Shown here: positions 50,933 through 60,140 of the stretch, in pieces | Position numbering within the stretch: position 1 is the first letter of the stretch | Layout: each line of letters begins with the position of its first letter | DNA from: Gracilimonas mengyeensis | Lineage (GTDB): Bacteria > Bacteroidota > Rhodothermia > Balneolales > Balneolaceae | DNA length: 64,000 nucleotides | NCBI RefSeq assembly: GCF_900182705.1 | Contig: NZ_FXTP01000012.1 | Span: 119,842 to 183,841 of the forward strand | Reading direction: 5' to 3' | The notes under the pieces: model-generated | What the model saw: only the letters and a program-made list of their open reading frames with translations | What the model was told of the DNA's origin: nothing | Database searches by the model: none | Position numbers and translations under genes: made by a program

Positions 50933-53900
50933 ATGGCTAAAAATTTCGAAGAAATAAAACAACTTAGTTTCCCTAAAACAGAAGTTGAAACGCTTAACTG
51001 GTGGAAGGAACACAAGATTTTTGAGAAAAGTCTCAAAACTCGCGAGGATGGCATACCCTTTACCTTTTTTGAGGGGCCACCCACTGCCAACGGTAAGCCG
51101 GGCATTCACCATGTAATGGCCCGTACCGTTAAGGACATGTTCTGCCGGTACAAAACACTGAAGGGATTTCGCGTTGAGCGAAAGGCCGGATGGGATACCC
51201 ACGGACTTCCAGTAGAGATTGAAGTAGAGAAAGAACTTGGGCTGGAAGGCCGCTCTCAGGTTGAGGAATATGGCATTGAAAAGTATAATGCCAAATGCCG
51301 TGAAAGCGTACTTCAGTATAAAGGTCTTTGGGATGAATTGACTTCCCGCATGGCGTATTGGGTAGACCAGCAGAATCCATATGTGACCTTTGAAAACGAT
51401 TATATCGAATCAGTCTGGTGGGCTTTCAATAAACTGTTTGATAAAGGACTGGTGTATAAAGGCTACAAGATTCAGTGGTACTCACCGGGCAGCGGAACGG
51501 TTCTTTCTTCGCACGAGGTAAGCCTTGGCTACAAGGAAACCCAGGACCCATCTATCTATTTTAAATTTCCTGTGGATGGAGAAGAGAACACTTATTTCCT
51601 GGCCTGGACTACTACTCCATGGACTGTTGTTTCCAACATGGCCGTAGCTGTGAACCCCAATATTGACTACGTAAAGGTTGGGCATTTTGATGAAACTTTC
51701 ATCATGGCGAAAAGTTGTGTGGAAGAAGTACTGGGCGAAGATTACATCATTCAGGAAGAAATGAAGGGTGAAGAGCTGCTGGGTAAAACCTACCAACCCA
51801 TTTTTGACTATGCCCTGAAAGAATTTGACAAGTCACAGGCCTGGCGTGTGATTCCTGCCGATTATGTAACTACCGAAGACGGCACCGGCATCGTACACAC
51901 CGCCCCTGCTTTTGGTGCCGATGACTTTGAGTCGTGCAAGAAAGCCGACATCCCTATGTTCAACCCCATTGACGGGGACGGCCGCTTTACCGACAAAGCG
52001 CCGGATTTTGAAGGAGAATGGTTTAAAGAAGCCGACAAAGAAATTTCCCGTGCCATCAAAGAGAAAAACCTCATGTATAAGCATGAGACGATGGTTCACA
52101 ACTACCCCTTTGACTGGCGCAAAGGCACCCCATTGATGTCGTACCCGGTGGAGTCTTGGTTCATCAAAACCACCGAGGTAAAAGACCGCATGGTGGAGCT
52201 GAATAAGCAAATTAACTGGAAACCCGAAAGTACCGGTTCCGGCCGCTTTGGCACCTGGCTGGAAAATAATGTGGACTGGGCAATTTCCCGTCAGCGTTAC
52301 TGGGGAACTCCGATCCCGATTTGGGTGAGTGATAAAGATCCCGAATATGTAGAGTGTATTGGCAGCGTGGCCGAACTTCGCGAAAAAGCCGGGCTGGATG
52401 AAGATGTTGAGCTGGACTTACACCGTCCGCACATTGACGATTTAACCTGGGAAGCTCCTAACGGCGGAACCATGCGCCGTATACCCGACCTGCTGGATGT
52501 TTGGTTTGATTCCGGAGCCATGCCGTTCGCACAATGGCATTATCCCTTTGAAAACGACCAGGATTTCCACAGTAACTTCCCTGCCGATTTTATTGCTGAA
52601 GGCGTAGATCAAACCCGTGGTTGGTTTTATACCCTGCACGCCTTGGGAACGATGTTGTTCAACCAGGAAGCCTATAAAAATGTAGTATCCAACGGATTGG
52701 TACTGGACGAGAACGGCGAGAAAATGAGTAAATCAAAAGGAAACAGTGTAGATCCTTTTGAGGTAATCCAGGAGTTTGGCGCCGACACCGTTCGCTGGTA
52801 CATGATGAGTAACTCATCCCCGTGGGAAAACCTGAAGTTTAGCAAAGACGGACTGAAGGAAGTACAGCGTAAGTTTTTCAACACCATCGTGAATACCTAC
52901 TCCTTCTTTGCGATGTACGCCAACATTGACGGGTTCAAGTATTCAGGTACGGCCATACCCATCAGCGACCGCACCGAAATTGATAAATGGATCATTTCTC
53001 GTCTGAATACCACAATAAAATTGGTAGAAGAACATTTTGAAGACTACGAACCTACAAAAGCCGCTCGTGAGCTGGAAAATTTTGTAGAGGAATTAAGTAA
53101 CTGGTATGTTCGACGTAACCGCCGCCGTTTCTGGAAAGAAGGAAATACCCTGGACAAAACGGCTGCTTATCAGACCTTGTATGAGTGTCTTGATAATCTC
53201 AGTAAAATGATCAGCCCAATTGCGCCTTTTGTGGGCGAGTGGTTGTATCAGAAGCTGAATGAGGTTACCCAAAATGATGAGGAATCGGTACACCTTTCCT
53301 TCTTCCCAACGGTAGAAGAAACCGCCATCAACAAAAGTCTTGAGCACAAGATGGAGATGGCCCGGTTGATTTCTTATGTAGTGTTGCGTATCCGTAACCA
53401 GATTGAAATGAATGTACGTCAGCCGCTGGCCCGTATCATTCTGCCTATTAAGGACGAAAGTGAGCGTCAGGCTATTGAGTCGGTCCGTGATATCATCCTT
53501 GAAGAGGTGAATGTGAAAGACATCCAGTTTGTAGATGATGATTCCGGTATTGTACATAAATCAGCTAAGCCGAATTACCCGGTACTTGGTAAACGTCTTG
53601 GCCCCAAAATGAAGGCCGTTGCCGCTAAGGTAGATGAGCTGACTACCGAAGAAATCACCAATTTTGAGAAAAATGGCTGGATTGACCTGGAAATTGAAGA
53701 CGAGACCATCCGTATTGACTCGGAAGGCCTTGAAATTGTACGAACCGGTTTAGAAGGCTGGACAGTAGAAACCGAGCGTGGCCTAAGTGTTGCGGTTGAT
53801 ACAGACCTGAGTGAAGAACTTATTCAGGAAGGTATTGCCCGAGAATTTGTGAACCGCGTACAGAATATGAGAAAAGAGGCCAATTTTGATGTGACCGACC

Positions 53901-54091
53901 GAATTTCTATCGGTTTTACAGGCTCTGATGAAATCAAAGAAGCCGTGGTTTCTATGAACGATTATATCAAGAAAGAAACGCTGGCTGAGGAAATTCAGAT
54001 TAAAGAACTCGAAGTTTCTGACTTCACTAAAACCTGGGAAATTGGGGAGGATGAATGTACCATCTCCATCCGTAAAAATATCAATTCATAA
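50933..54091 (+). CDS. ileS: isoleucyl-tRNA synthetase
   Basis: Class I synthetase of 1,052 residues from MAKNFEEIKQLSFPKTEVE. Motifs: FEGPPTANGKPGIHHVMAR (HIGH equivalent), the editing domain AWTTTPWTVVSNMAVAVN and GTGIVHTAPAFGADDF, and KMSKSKGNSVDPFEV (KMSKS). It is the long form without the C-terminal zinc cysteines, as in eukaryote-like bacterial IleRS2 that is often less sensitive to mupirocin; this subtype is inferred from length and sequence style. The 5' region has TATATTTG (about 50891-50898) as a -7 box; there is no T-box. TraR-like and lspA genes follow closely. Confidence 0.95.
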   Translation: MAKNFEEIKQLSFPKTEVETLNWWKEHKIFEKSLKTREDGIPFTFFEGPPTANGKPGIHHVMARTVKDMFCRYKTLKGFRVERKAGWDTHGLPVEIEVEKELGLEGRSQVEEYGIEKYNAKCRESVLQYKGLWDELTSRMAYWVDQQNPYVTFENDYIESVWWAFNKLFDKGLVYKGYKIQWYSPGSGTVLSSHEVSLGYKETQDPSIYFKFPVDGEENTYFLAWTTTPWTVVSNMAVAVNPNIDYVKVGHFDETFIMAKSCVEEVLGEDYIIQEEMKGEELLGKTYQPIFDYALKEFDKSQAWRVIPADYVTTEDGTGIVHTAPAFGADDFESCKKADIPMFNPIDGDGRFTDKAPDFEGEWFKEADKEISRAIKEKNLMYKHETMVHNYPFDWRKGTPLMSYPVESWFIKTTEVKDRMVELNKQINWKPESTGSGRFGTWLENNVDWAISRQRYWGTPIPIWVSDKDPEYVECIGSVAELREKAGLDEDVELDLHRPHIDDLTWEAPNGGTMRRIPDLLDVWFDSGAMPFAQWHYPFENDQDFHSNFPADFIAEGVDQTRGWFYTLHALGTMLFNQEAYKNVVSNGLVLDENGEKMSKSKGNSVDPFEVIQEFGADTVRWYMMSNSSPWENLKFSKDGLKEVQRKFFNTIVNTYSFFAMYANIDGFKYSGTAIPISDRTEIDKWIISRLNTTIKLVEEHFEDYEPTKAARELENFVEELSNWYVRRNRRRFWKEGNTLDKTAAYQTLYECLDNLSKMISPIAPFVGEWLYQKLNEVTQNDEESVHLSFFPTVEETAINKSLEHKMEMARLISYVVLRIRNQIEMNVRQPLARIILPIKDESERQAIESVRDIILEEVNVKDIQFVDDDSGIVHKSAKPNYPVLGKRLGPKMKAVAAKVDELTTEEITNFEKNGWIDLEIEDETIRIDSEGLEIVRTGLEGWTVETERGLSVAVDTDLSEELIQEGIAREFVNRVQNMRKEANFDVTDRISIGFTGSDEIKEAVVSMNDYIKKETLAEEIQIKELEVSDFTKTWEIGEDECTISIRKNINS

Positions 54092-54101
54092 TTAAGCAGT
54101 T

Positions 54102-54503
54102 ATGGCTACTCAAGAATCAACTAACGAAGAACGCGTATCTCCTTATAGCGACGAAGAATTAGAGTATTTCCGTGAAATCATCTTAAAAAAGATGGCGGAT
54201 GCCGAAGATGAGCTGAACGCACTGCAACGCTCGCTGCGTGAAAGTATGGAGAACAACTCCGATGAGTCGGCTTATTCCTATCATATGGCTGATGCTGGAA
54301 CGGATGCACAGGAACGGGAAAAAACGTACATGCTTTTTAACCGTACCAGAAAATTCATTCAGTACTTAGACGGCGCCCTCAAACGTATTGACAATAAAAC
54401 CTATGGCGTTTGTAAAGTAACCGGAAAAAAGATTTCCAAAGGACGTCTGGAAGCTGTACCTCACACTCAGCTCAGCATCGAAGCCAAACTAAAACGACGA
54501 TAA
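54102..54503 (+). CDS. TraR/DksA-family protein with degenerate zinc finger
   Basis: A 133-residue protein with the DksA-type coiled coil (residues about 20-85) containing ADAGTDAQEREKTY, and the C-terminal finger YGVCKVTGKKISKGRLEA in which only one of four Cys remains. The form is common in Bacteroidota. It may bind RNA polymerase in the secondary channel and affect the stringent response, though the acidic tip is modified. It lies ten bases after ileS and ten before lspA, so all three are one operon. Confidence 0.9.
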   Translation: MATQESTNEERVSPYSDEELEYFREIILKKMADAEDELNALQRSLRESMENNSDESAYSYHMADAGTDAQEREKTYMLFNRTRKFIQYLDGALKRIDNKTYGVCKVTGKKISKGRLEAVPHTQLSIEAKLKRR

Positions 54504-54513
54504 CCCCTAAAGT

Positions 54514-55131
54514 TTGACCTCAAAAAAACTTACAGCCCTTTTTGCGCCTGCCATCTTTGTGCTGATTATTGATCAGCTAACCAAATGGTGGGTACGCACT
54601 ACCCCCGAACTGCATAATAAAACGCTGATCGAGGGTTGGCTGCAATTTTATTTTACCAAGAATCCCGGGATGGCCCTCGGGATTGACGTACTCTCTACGC
54701 CCGTCATAAGTACCATTGCTATTCTGGCTGTGACTGGAATATTAGTGTACGTGATGCGCCACATTTATGCCGCCTCCATTGGCTACCTGGTTTGTATGGG
54801 GCTGATTTTAGGCGGTGCATTTGGCAATATCGCTGATCGCATTTTCATGGGGATTATAGGGGGATACGGAGGCGTACTGGATGGACATGTGGTAGATTTT
54901 ATTTATTTCTCGCTGGAAATAAATGACTGGACGGTTTTCCCCTATATTTTCAACATTGCCGATGTAGCCATCTCTGCATCCATCATTCTGCTGCTTGTTT
55001 TCAATAAACGGTTCTTTGTGGCCGGCACCCTTGACGGTACCGAACCTGAAGAAACTTCAGAAACTGACATCCCTGATTCCATTGACCCGGAAACTCCTCC
55101 GGCTAAGAACTCCTCTTCTGATCAGCTTTGA
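54514..55131 (+). CDS. lspA: lipoprotein signal peptidase (signal peptidase II)
   Basis: Cleaves the signal peptide of prolipoproteins. Four membrane helices with LIIDQLTKWWV (Asp site), NPGMALGI, GGAFGNIADRIFMG and FNIADVAI (catalytic Asp pair). The start is TTG at 54514: an in-frame stop lies two codons upstream and no ATG occurs before the first helix. The C-terminal acidic tail after residue 170 is an extension beyond typical LspA. The enzyme fits with the many lipoproteins encoded nearby. Confidence 0.95.
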   Translation: MTSKKLTALFAPAIFVLIIDQLTKWWVRTTPELHNKTLIEGWLQFYFTKNPGMALGIDVLSTPVISTIAILAVTGILVYVMRHIYAASIGYLVCMGLILGGAFGNIADRIFMGIIGGYGGVLDGHVVDFIYFSLEINDWTVFPYIFNIADVAISASIILLLVFNKRFFVAGTLDGTEPEETSETDIPDSIDPETPPAKNSSSDQL

Positions 55132-55255
55132 GTTGGATGGGAATAAGTAGATAAGGTGATAAGGGATTACTTGCTTCACTGAAAAGAAAAAATCCCCTTT
55201 TATTTACCCCTCCCAGTTACTCGTTCCTTACGCTCTGCGTAGGAACGAAATTTGC

Positions 55256-55537
55256 TTTACTGAGTTCAACATACGAAATCAATTGCTCCGGTCTTCAGGC
55301 CGGTGGAAGAGGATTTCTAGTGTAAAGAACCCCGAATTCTTGGTGGCTTTTAAATCCATGTGTGTACCGAGGGGTGGCAGAAGAATCTCTATAAAAGCTA
55401 TTATAGCCAAAGCTTTGAGAAAGCTTATTATCTCGAGGCTACAACGGGGCAAAACTTTGTTTTTTCTTGTCTGTTATCATCGGCCTGAAGGCTGTAGCAA
55501 TTAAACAGAAAGGGATACAACTCTAACTCACGTTAAC
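55256..55537. repeat. miniature inverted-repeat element, 282 bp
   Basis: Second copy of the 47788 element. Inner ends AATTGCTCCGG (55281-55291) and 55490-55502; core blocks GGGGTGGCAGAAGAA, CCAAAGCTTTGA, GGGGCAAAACTTTG and TTTTTTCTTGTCTG align to the other copy. Outer ends are more worn (15 of 20 positions). Upstream, ACTCGTTCCTTACGCTCTGC (55219-55238) and GTAGGAACGA (55239-55248) form a separate common intergenic palindrome, also near 11868. Confidence 0.75.
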
Positions 55538-55547
55538 TTACTAAACC

Positions 55548-56276
55548 TCAGTCTGCTACCGGAATTGATATATGCAGATGATCAGCCGTGCCCACATGAC
55601 GGAGCGTGCTAAAGCCCATCATATTTAGAGAATGGCGCAGCACGAAATTCCTGAACTCATGCCTCCCTCTGGTTCGTAAATCAATGGCATGGACGTAGCC
55701 CGAGGCCTGTGTATAGTGCAATGAGTTTTGGTTTACTGCAAGCCCCATCTGGTTATAGTCTTCAGGAACCCGTTGAATATCTGTAACCACCAGGTCGCCA
55801 TCAGCCAGTGTGGTGGTGGATATGGCAACCCGAAGTATCGGGTGCATGCTTCTGTACACCTGCCTGACTTCATCGCTTTTGGCATTTACTGACGAGAGGT
55901 AGATCACCCCATACGCACAAAAGCCACTTACCATTATGGCACAACTGAGTAAACTTAGCTTAAGCAGTCGGCGTTTGTTATTCACTTTTCTGAACACGAT
56001 GAATACATAAATCACCAATATCAGCACAGTTGCAAGGATGCCCCCTCCCAGTGATAGCCACCCATTCCATTGATAGGTCAAATTCAGATAGACGGCTGTT
56101 CGGATAAGCAGAAAGAAAGGCAGAATAATCAGTCCCCCAACCGAAAGAAGACCTGTAATAATTCTAAGGGCCCATCTTTTCTTCTTTTTGGGACGGGGCG
56201 GTTCCAGGGATGCAAAGTCCCCGCCGTTTTTCTGCTGCAGCAGCCAGTCTATATCTTTTTGAGTGATGGATTCCAT
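55548..56276 (-). CDS. membrane protein with M15-like C-terminal domain
   Basis: About 242 residues: a cytoplasmic N-terminus with basic PRPKKKKRW, three membrane helices (about residues 40-62, 73-95, 108-130), and an outside domain ending SGYVHAIDLRTRGRHEFRNF and HVGTADHLHISIP. The spacing of His...Asp (VHAID) and the final HLH is like the zinc site of D-Ala-D-Ala/L,D carboxypeptidases of the M15 type, which is suggestive only. ATG at 56276 taken over an upstream Met in the same frame. It is preceded by another membrane protein gene at 30 bases. Confidence 0.65.
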   Translation of the reverse strand: MESITQKDIDWLLQQKNGGDFASLEPPRPKKKKRWALRIITGLLSVGGLIILPFFLLIRTAVYLNLTYQWNGWLSLGGGILATVLILVIYVFIVFRKVNNKRRLLKLSLLSCAIMVSGFCAYGVIYLSSVNAKSDEVRQVYRSMHPILRVAISTTTLADGDLVVTDIQRVPEDYNQMGLAVNQNSLHYTQASGYVHAIDLRTRGRHEFRNFVLRHSLNMMGFSTLRHVGTADHLHISIPVAD

Positions 56277-56306
56277 GGCCTGTTCAACGGAACAGACCAC
56301 GGCAGG

Positions 56307-56705
56307 TTACATGCTTCGGTAAGATCTTCTTAATAGATAGGGGAAACTCTGCAATACCACGATGATTACAATTACAATAGGAATGATTTCATACGAATTC
56401 TGGTAAATCGCTTCACTGAGCTTCAAAATGTGGTAGCTCAACAAAATCCCTGAGGTAAACAAAGCAAATCCATACATCCATGCAGAGCGAACCCATAATG
56501 CAAAGCAACTTATTAACGATGAGATGCCGGCAACCAACGCAGCTGTAATAGAAATGAAGGGAATGGTAGAGTCTTGGTATTCAAATAGGTTTTGAGCTTC
56601 TTGCCCGTCTATATAAATCCCAAAAAGGGTTATTACCTGATAAATACCCACGGCCAGAAAGAATAGCTGTAAAAAAAGATGGATCCTGCGATCTTTTATA
56701 TTCAT
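56307..56705 (-). CDS. four-helix membrane protein of unknown function
   Basis: 132 residues, largely hydrophobic with helices near 10-30, 48-68, 72-94 and 103-122. Not recognised. It is upstream and on the same strand as the M15-like membrane protein, separated by 30 bases, so the two probably form one unit. Confidence 0.65.
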   Translation of the reverse strand: MNIKDRRIHLFLQLFFLAVGIYQVITLFGIYIDGQEAQNLFEYQDSTIPFISITAALVAGISSLISCFALWVRSAWMYGFALFTSGILLSYHILKLSEAIYQNSYEIIPIVIVIIVVLQSFPYLLRRSYRSM

Positions 56706-56790
56706 TAATAAGCGATTTGGAATTCGGCATGCTGTATCATGCTTTATCCCAAATCGCTTGTAATGTTCCCAAATAAATTAGAAAATAATA

Positions 56791-57063
56791 TCAGCTACCC
56801 GAAGTTTTTGTTTCCATAAATACGGGATCGTCTTGCCGGAAAACATTTACCGTAAATAAGATGCCCATGGCTCCTACCACAGCATAAAATGCGCCGCCTG
56901 CCAGTCCCAGGAATTGTACGATTAACATTCCGGATACAGCTCCAAGAACTCCAAAAAATAAACTGGGTATCATTTCAACGCCGCGATCTTGCGTAATAAC
57001 ACGGCTCAACCAACCAATAAAAAGACCAAGTGTGATATAAGCTAAAAATGTCATGAATGTCAT
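56791..57063 (-). CDS. GlsB/YeaQ/YmgE-like small membrane protein
   Basis: 90 residues with three hydrophobic segments and glycine-rich FIGWLSRVIT, FFGVLGAVSGMLIVQFLG and AVVGAMGILFTV. This matches the transglycosylase-associated (YeaQ) stress-response family in length and pattern. GGAGT before the ATG. Function unknown. Confidence 0.75.
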   Translation of the reverse strand: MTFMTFLAYITLGLFIGWLSRVITQDRGVEMIPSLFFGVLGAVSGMLIVQFLGLAGGAFYAVVGAMGILFTVNVFRQDDPVFMETKTSGS

Positions 57064-57198
57064 AATGAACTCCTTCTTTTGTTAATATCTATTAAATAAA
57101 TGTGCCTGAGGCCGATTAAGTTCCGAAAGCTTTCACAACTTTATAGAAATTAGCATAGATTCAGCGCCTGTAACGATTTAAATAAATCCACCATACTC

Positions 57199-58494
57199 AT
57201 GAAACATCTTCTACCCATTCTTGCATTCTTTGCTATTCTGATGAGCGCCTGCACCACTGAGGAGCAGGAAACCTTTAACAAAGCCATGGAAATTCACGAC
57301 CGGGTCATCACCCTGGATACACACGTGGATATCAACGTGAATAATTTCACCTCAGAAACCAACTATACCCAACGGCTTGATACACAGGTTGACCTTCCGA
57401 AAATGAAAGAAGGTGGGCTGGATGTAGTTTGGCTGGTAGTGTACACCGGGCAGGACACCCTTTCGGAAGAAGGCTATGCAGCTGCTTATGACAATGCAAT
57501 CAGCAAGTTTGAGGCTATTCACCGTCTTACCGATGAAATTGCACCCGACCAGATCGAACTGGCCACCACATCTGAGGAAGTACGAGAGATTGTAGCCGAA
57601 GGCAAAAAAGTAGCTATGATTGGGGTGGAAAATGCCTATCCCATTGGGGAAGATTTATCCAGAGTTGAAGAGTTTTATAACCGTGGCGCCCGCTACATGT
57701 CGCTCTCTCACAACGGGCACAGCCAGTTTAGTGATTCCAACACCGGGGAACGTGATGATGAGTGGATGCATAACGGACTCAGTGAAGCAGGCCGTCAGGT
57801 TATTGCCGAGATGAACCGCCTGGGCATGATGATTGATATCTCCCACCCTTCCAAAGAAGCAAATATCGAAACCATGAAGCTCTCCAAAGCGCCGGTGATA
57901 GCTTCGCACTCTTCCGCCCGTGCGCTCAATGATGTAAGCCGAAACCTGAGTGATGAAGAGCTTCAGTTACTAAAAGAAAACGGTGGCGTAGTACAAACGG
58001 TTGCTTTCCGCAGCTATATCGATTCTGAGAAGCATGCGGCCTGGCAGGAAGCCTCTCGTACCATCCTGGAAGAAGAAGCCTCTAAGCTTGGCATGGAACT
58101 CCTGAGCTGGCGGGAAATTCGTGAGTTAAGTGAAGAAGAACGCGAAGAATACATGGATATGTATAAAACGGTACAAGACAACGCAGCACCGCGTATTGAA
58201 GAAGAAGTAAATATCGACACGCCTCCTGTTAATGTAGCTGATTTTGTAGATCATGTGGATTATATGGTGGATCTCATCGGGATTGAGCACGTAGGTATCA
58301 GCTCCGATTTTGACGGGGGCGGAGGCGTATACAACTGGATGGATGCCTCCGAAACCTTCAACGTTACGCATGAACTGGTTAAACGTGGATACACCGAAGA
58401 AGAAATCGCAATGCTGTGGAGCGGCAACCTCTTGCGCATATTGGACGAAGTGGAAGCCGTAGCTGAAGAAATTCAGCAAGGCGAAATTGAATAA
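57199..58494 (+). CDS. M19 membrane-dipeptidase-like lipoprotein
   Basis: Lipobox LMSACTTEE (Cys18). The renal dipeptidase pattern: VITLDTHVDIN (metal-binding HxD), VAMIGVENAYPIGEDLSRVE, LSHNGHSQFSD, MNRLGMMIDISHPS, PVIASHSSARAL and GIEHVGISSDFDGGGG. These Zn enzymes split dipeptides (and D-amino-acid dipeptides). An insert of charged helix (residues about 280-350) is present. Complete. Confidence 0.95.
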   Translation: MKHLLPILAFFAILMSACTTEEQETFNKAMEIHDRVITLDTHVDINVNNFTSETNYTQRLDTQVDLPKMKEGGLDVVWLVVYTGQDTLSEEGYAAAYDNAISKFEAIHRLTDEIAPDQIELATTSEEVREIVAEGKKVAMIGVENAYPIGEDLSRVEEFYNRGARYMSLSHNGHSQFSDSNTGERDDEWMHNGLSEAGRQVIAEMNRLGMMIDISHPSKEANIETMKLSKAPVIASHSSARALNDVSRNLSDEELQLLKENGGVVQTVAFRSYIDSEKHAAWQEASRTILEEEASKLGMELLSWREIRELSEEEREEYMDMYKTVQDNAAPRIEEEVNIDTPPVNVADFVDHVDYMVDLIGIEHVGISSDFDGGGGVYNWMDASETFNVTHELVKRGYTEEEIAMLWSGNLLRILDEVEAVAEEIQQGEIE

Positions 58495-58500
58495 GTTGTT

Positions 58501-58582
58501 TAACCGCAAAGGATGCTAAGAAAGTCGCAATGTTCGCAGAGTATTGACACGTTTTGCGAACTTTGCGACTTAGCGGTTTATT
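58501..58582. repeat. imperfect hairpin repeat between dipeptidase and pnuC
   Basis: Left arm from AACCGCAAAGGATGCTAAG with GTCGCAATGTTCGCA (58502-58538) is an imperfect inverted copy of TTTTGCGAACTTTGCGACTT followed by AGCGGTTT (58552-58579). The AAGTCGCAAAGTTCGCA type is a common dispersed intergenic repeat. No riboswitch structure is apparent. Confidence 0.65.
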
Positions 58583-58603
58583 ACTCATCGAGATTAACGC
58601 TAC

Positions 58604-59242
58604 ATGGAATACGTACTAAACGGGATTATTGAAGGAATCATCCGGACTACGGCCTTAGAATGGATTGCTGTCATCACCGGCCTGATGAGCGTATGGTTTT
58701 CTATGAAGGAGAATATACTGGTCTACCCCACGGGTATCGTCAGTGTATTGATTTATGTGTACCTCGCCTTTCAGTATAAGCTCTACGCCGATATGGGCGT
58801 GAATTTCTATTATTTTGTGATGAGCGTATATGGTTGGTACTACTGGACCCAAACTGATGAAGAAAACCTGAATCAAAAACCGGTAACCACCAACTCCCGA
58901 CAAGAGAACCTGATCTCTGCGGCCCTGCTATTCGGCTCCTTCGGTATTTTATATTTTGTGCTTTCCAATTTTACCGACAGCGATGTGGCTTTCTGGGATG
59001 CCACTACCACCAGCTTTGCCATTGTAGGTATGTGGCTGATGGCCCGTAAAACCCTGGAAAGCTGGGTGGCTTGGATCATCACCGATTTAATTTCCATTCC
59101 CCTCTACTTCTACAAAGGCTTGGTTCTCACCAGTTTCCAGTTCTTAGTATTTACTGGATTGGCTTTTGCCGGATACTTTGCATGGAAAAAATCTCTGCAA
59201 AATAAAGAAGAGAATACGGCTGCATCTGCTCAGCCTGTCTAA
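58604..59242 (+). CDS. pnuC: nicotinamide mononucleotide / riboside transporter PnuC
   Basis: A 212-residue membrane protein with about seven helices. Motifs: the opening EWIAVITGLMSVWFSMKENI, YPTGIVSVLIYVYLAFQYKL, YADMGVNFYYFVMSVYGWYYW and ESWVAWIITDLISIPLYFYK. It facilitates uptake of nicotinamide riboside for NAD synthesis. No NadR kinase gene is adjacent. Confidence 0.95.
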   Translation: MEYVLNGIIEGIIRTTALEWIAVITGLMSVWFSMKENILVYPTGIVSVLIYVYLAFQYKLYADMGVNFYYFVMSVYGWYYWTQTDEENLNQKPVTTNSRQENLISAALLFGSFGILYFVLSNFTDSDVAFWDATTTSFAIVGMWLMARKTLESWVAWIITDLISIPLYFYKGLVLTSFQFLVFTGLAFAGYFAWKKSLQNKEENTAASAQPV

Positions 59243-59423
59243 ATTGGGCAAACATTGATGTGCGAACATTAAAAATTACAGCTAATCTAAGAATAGGGGG
59301 TTTCATTGGGTGATTCGAACTATTTAAACACTTTATGCTGTATGATTTGACAATTTTGTAACAACATACCATAACTATACTCTTGAAAATAGATTTGCAA
59401 AGGAGAACAAGCAGAGACGCCAA

Positions 59424-59996
59424 ATGAAATATAGAATCTATTGTGGAATCGTACTAATTATTGGAATAGGAATTGTTTTTGGCAGCTGCAATTCTAACTC
59501 TGAAACTGAAGAATCTTTACCTATTCTAAAACAAGGGAGTACACCTCTTCCTCATTTATCAGAACAGGAGTACCAAGCCTTTACAAACTCTATGGACTTT
59601 GAAGCTCTAAAACCTATACTTGTACAAGCTCAGGTTGAGGCTGATAGTATTTACGCAGCCGTAATGAGTGTAAGAGATAGCTCTGAATCAAAATATACCT
59701 ACTATATCAGAGAGCTTACATTTTCTAAAGAAGCTATAGACCGGGCAGACGGAGACATACAACCTTATTTTTTTGAAATCACTCCAACAGGTGAGCCTAA
59801 TAACATTATCAGGGTTGTTATTGCTTATGTTCCAGCTTCAGACCTTGACTTTAATCAAATGACGAATTGGATAAAGCCTCGTACTCAGCTACAGTATATA
59901 AATAAAGAAGAGGTAGATGCCGATTTGTCTGATTGTTTATATGAAATAACCTTGGCAGGAAACTCTATTTATGATCAATTTAGCCTTTGTGATTAA
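59424..59996 (+). CDS. lipoprotein of unknown function, 190 aa
   Basis: Lipobox GIGIVFGSCNSN (Cys22), then an acidic mature part with LSEQEYQAFTNSMDFEALKP and YYIRELTFSKEAIDRADGDI. The sequence is more AT-rich than the PnuC gene before it and opens an accessory stretch of secreted proteins running to the window end. Not recognised. Confidence 0.75.
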   Translation: MKYRIYCGIVLIIGIGIVFGSCNSNSETEESLPILKQGSTPLPHLSEQEYQAFTNSMDFEALKPILVQAQVEADSIYAAVMSVRDSSESKYTYYIRELTFSKEAIDRADGDIQPYFFEITPTGEPNNIIRVVIAYVPASDLDFNQMTNWIKPRTQLQYINKEEVDADLSDCLYEITLAGNSIYDQFSLCD

Positions 59997-60140
59997 TAGA
60001 ACTGGTATATGCTAACATTATAGGTTAAAGATACTTTGGTTTGGAATACTGCTAAAATGAGCTTTTTACTTATGTAGCAGATCTAGGCACTCCCCCGCCC
60101 CCTCAAAAGGAACAAACAGGTAAAATCCTCCGGTGAATAT

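Noticed and set aside
55283..55504. 73-codon open frame in the miniature element
   Set aside because: It is exactly the element's core; the other copy (47788) does not keep the frame, so it is not coding.
58500..58603. Riboswitch (NAD-related or TPP) in front of pnuC
   Set aside because: The only structure is an imperfect hairpin of a common dispersed repeat, and no conserved riboswitch core is seen.
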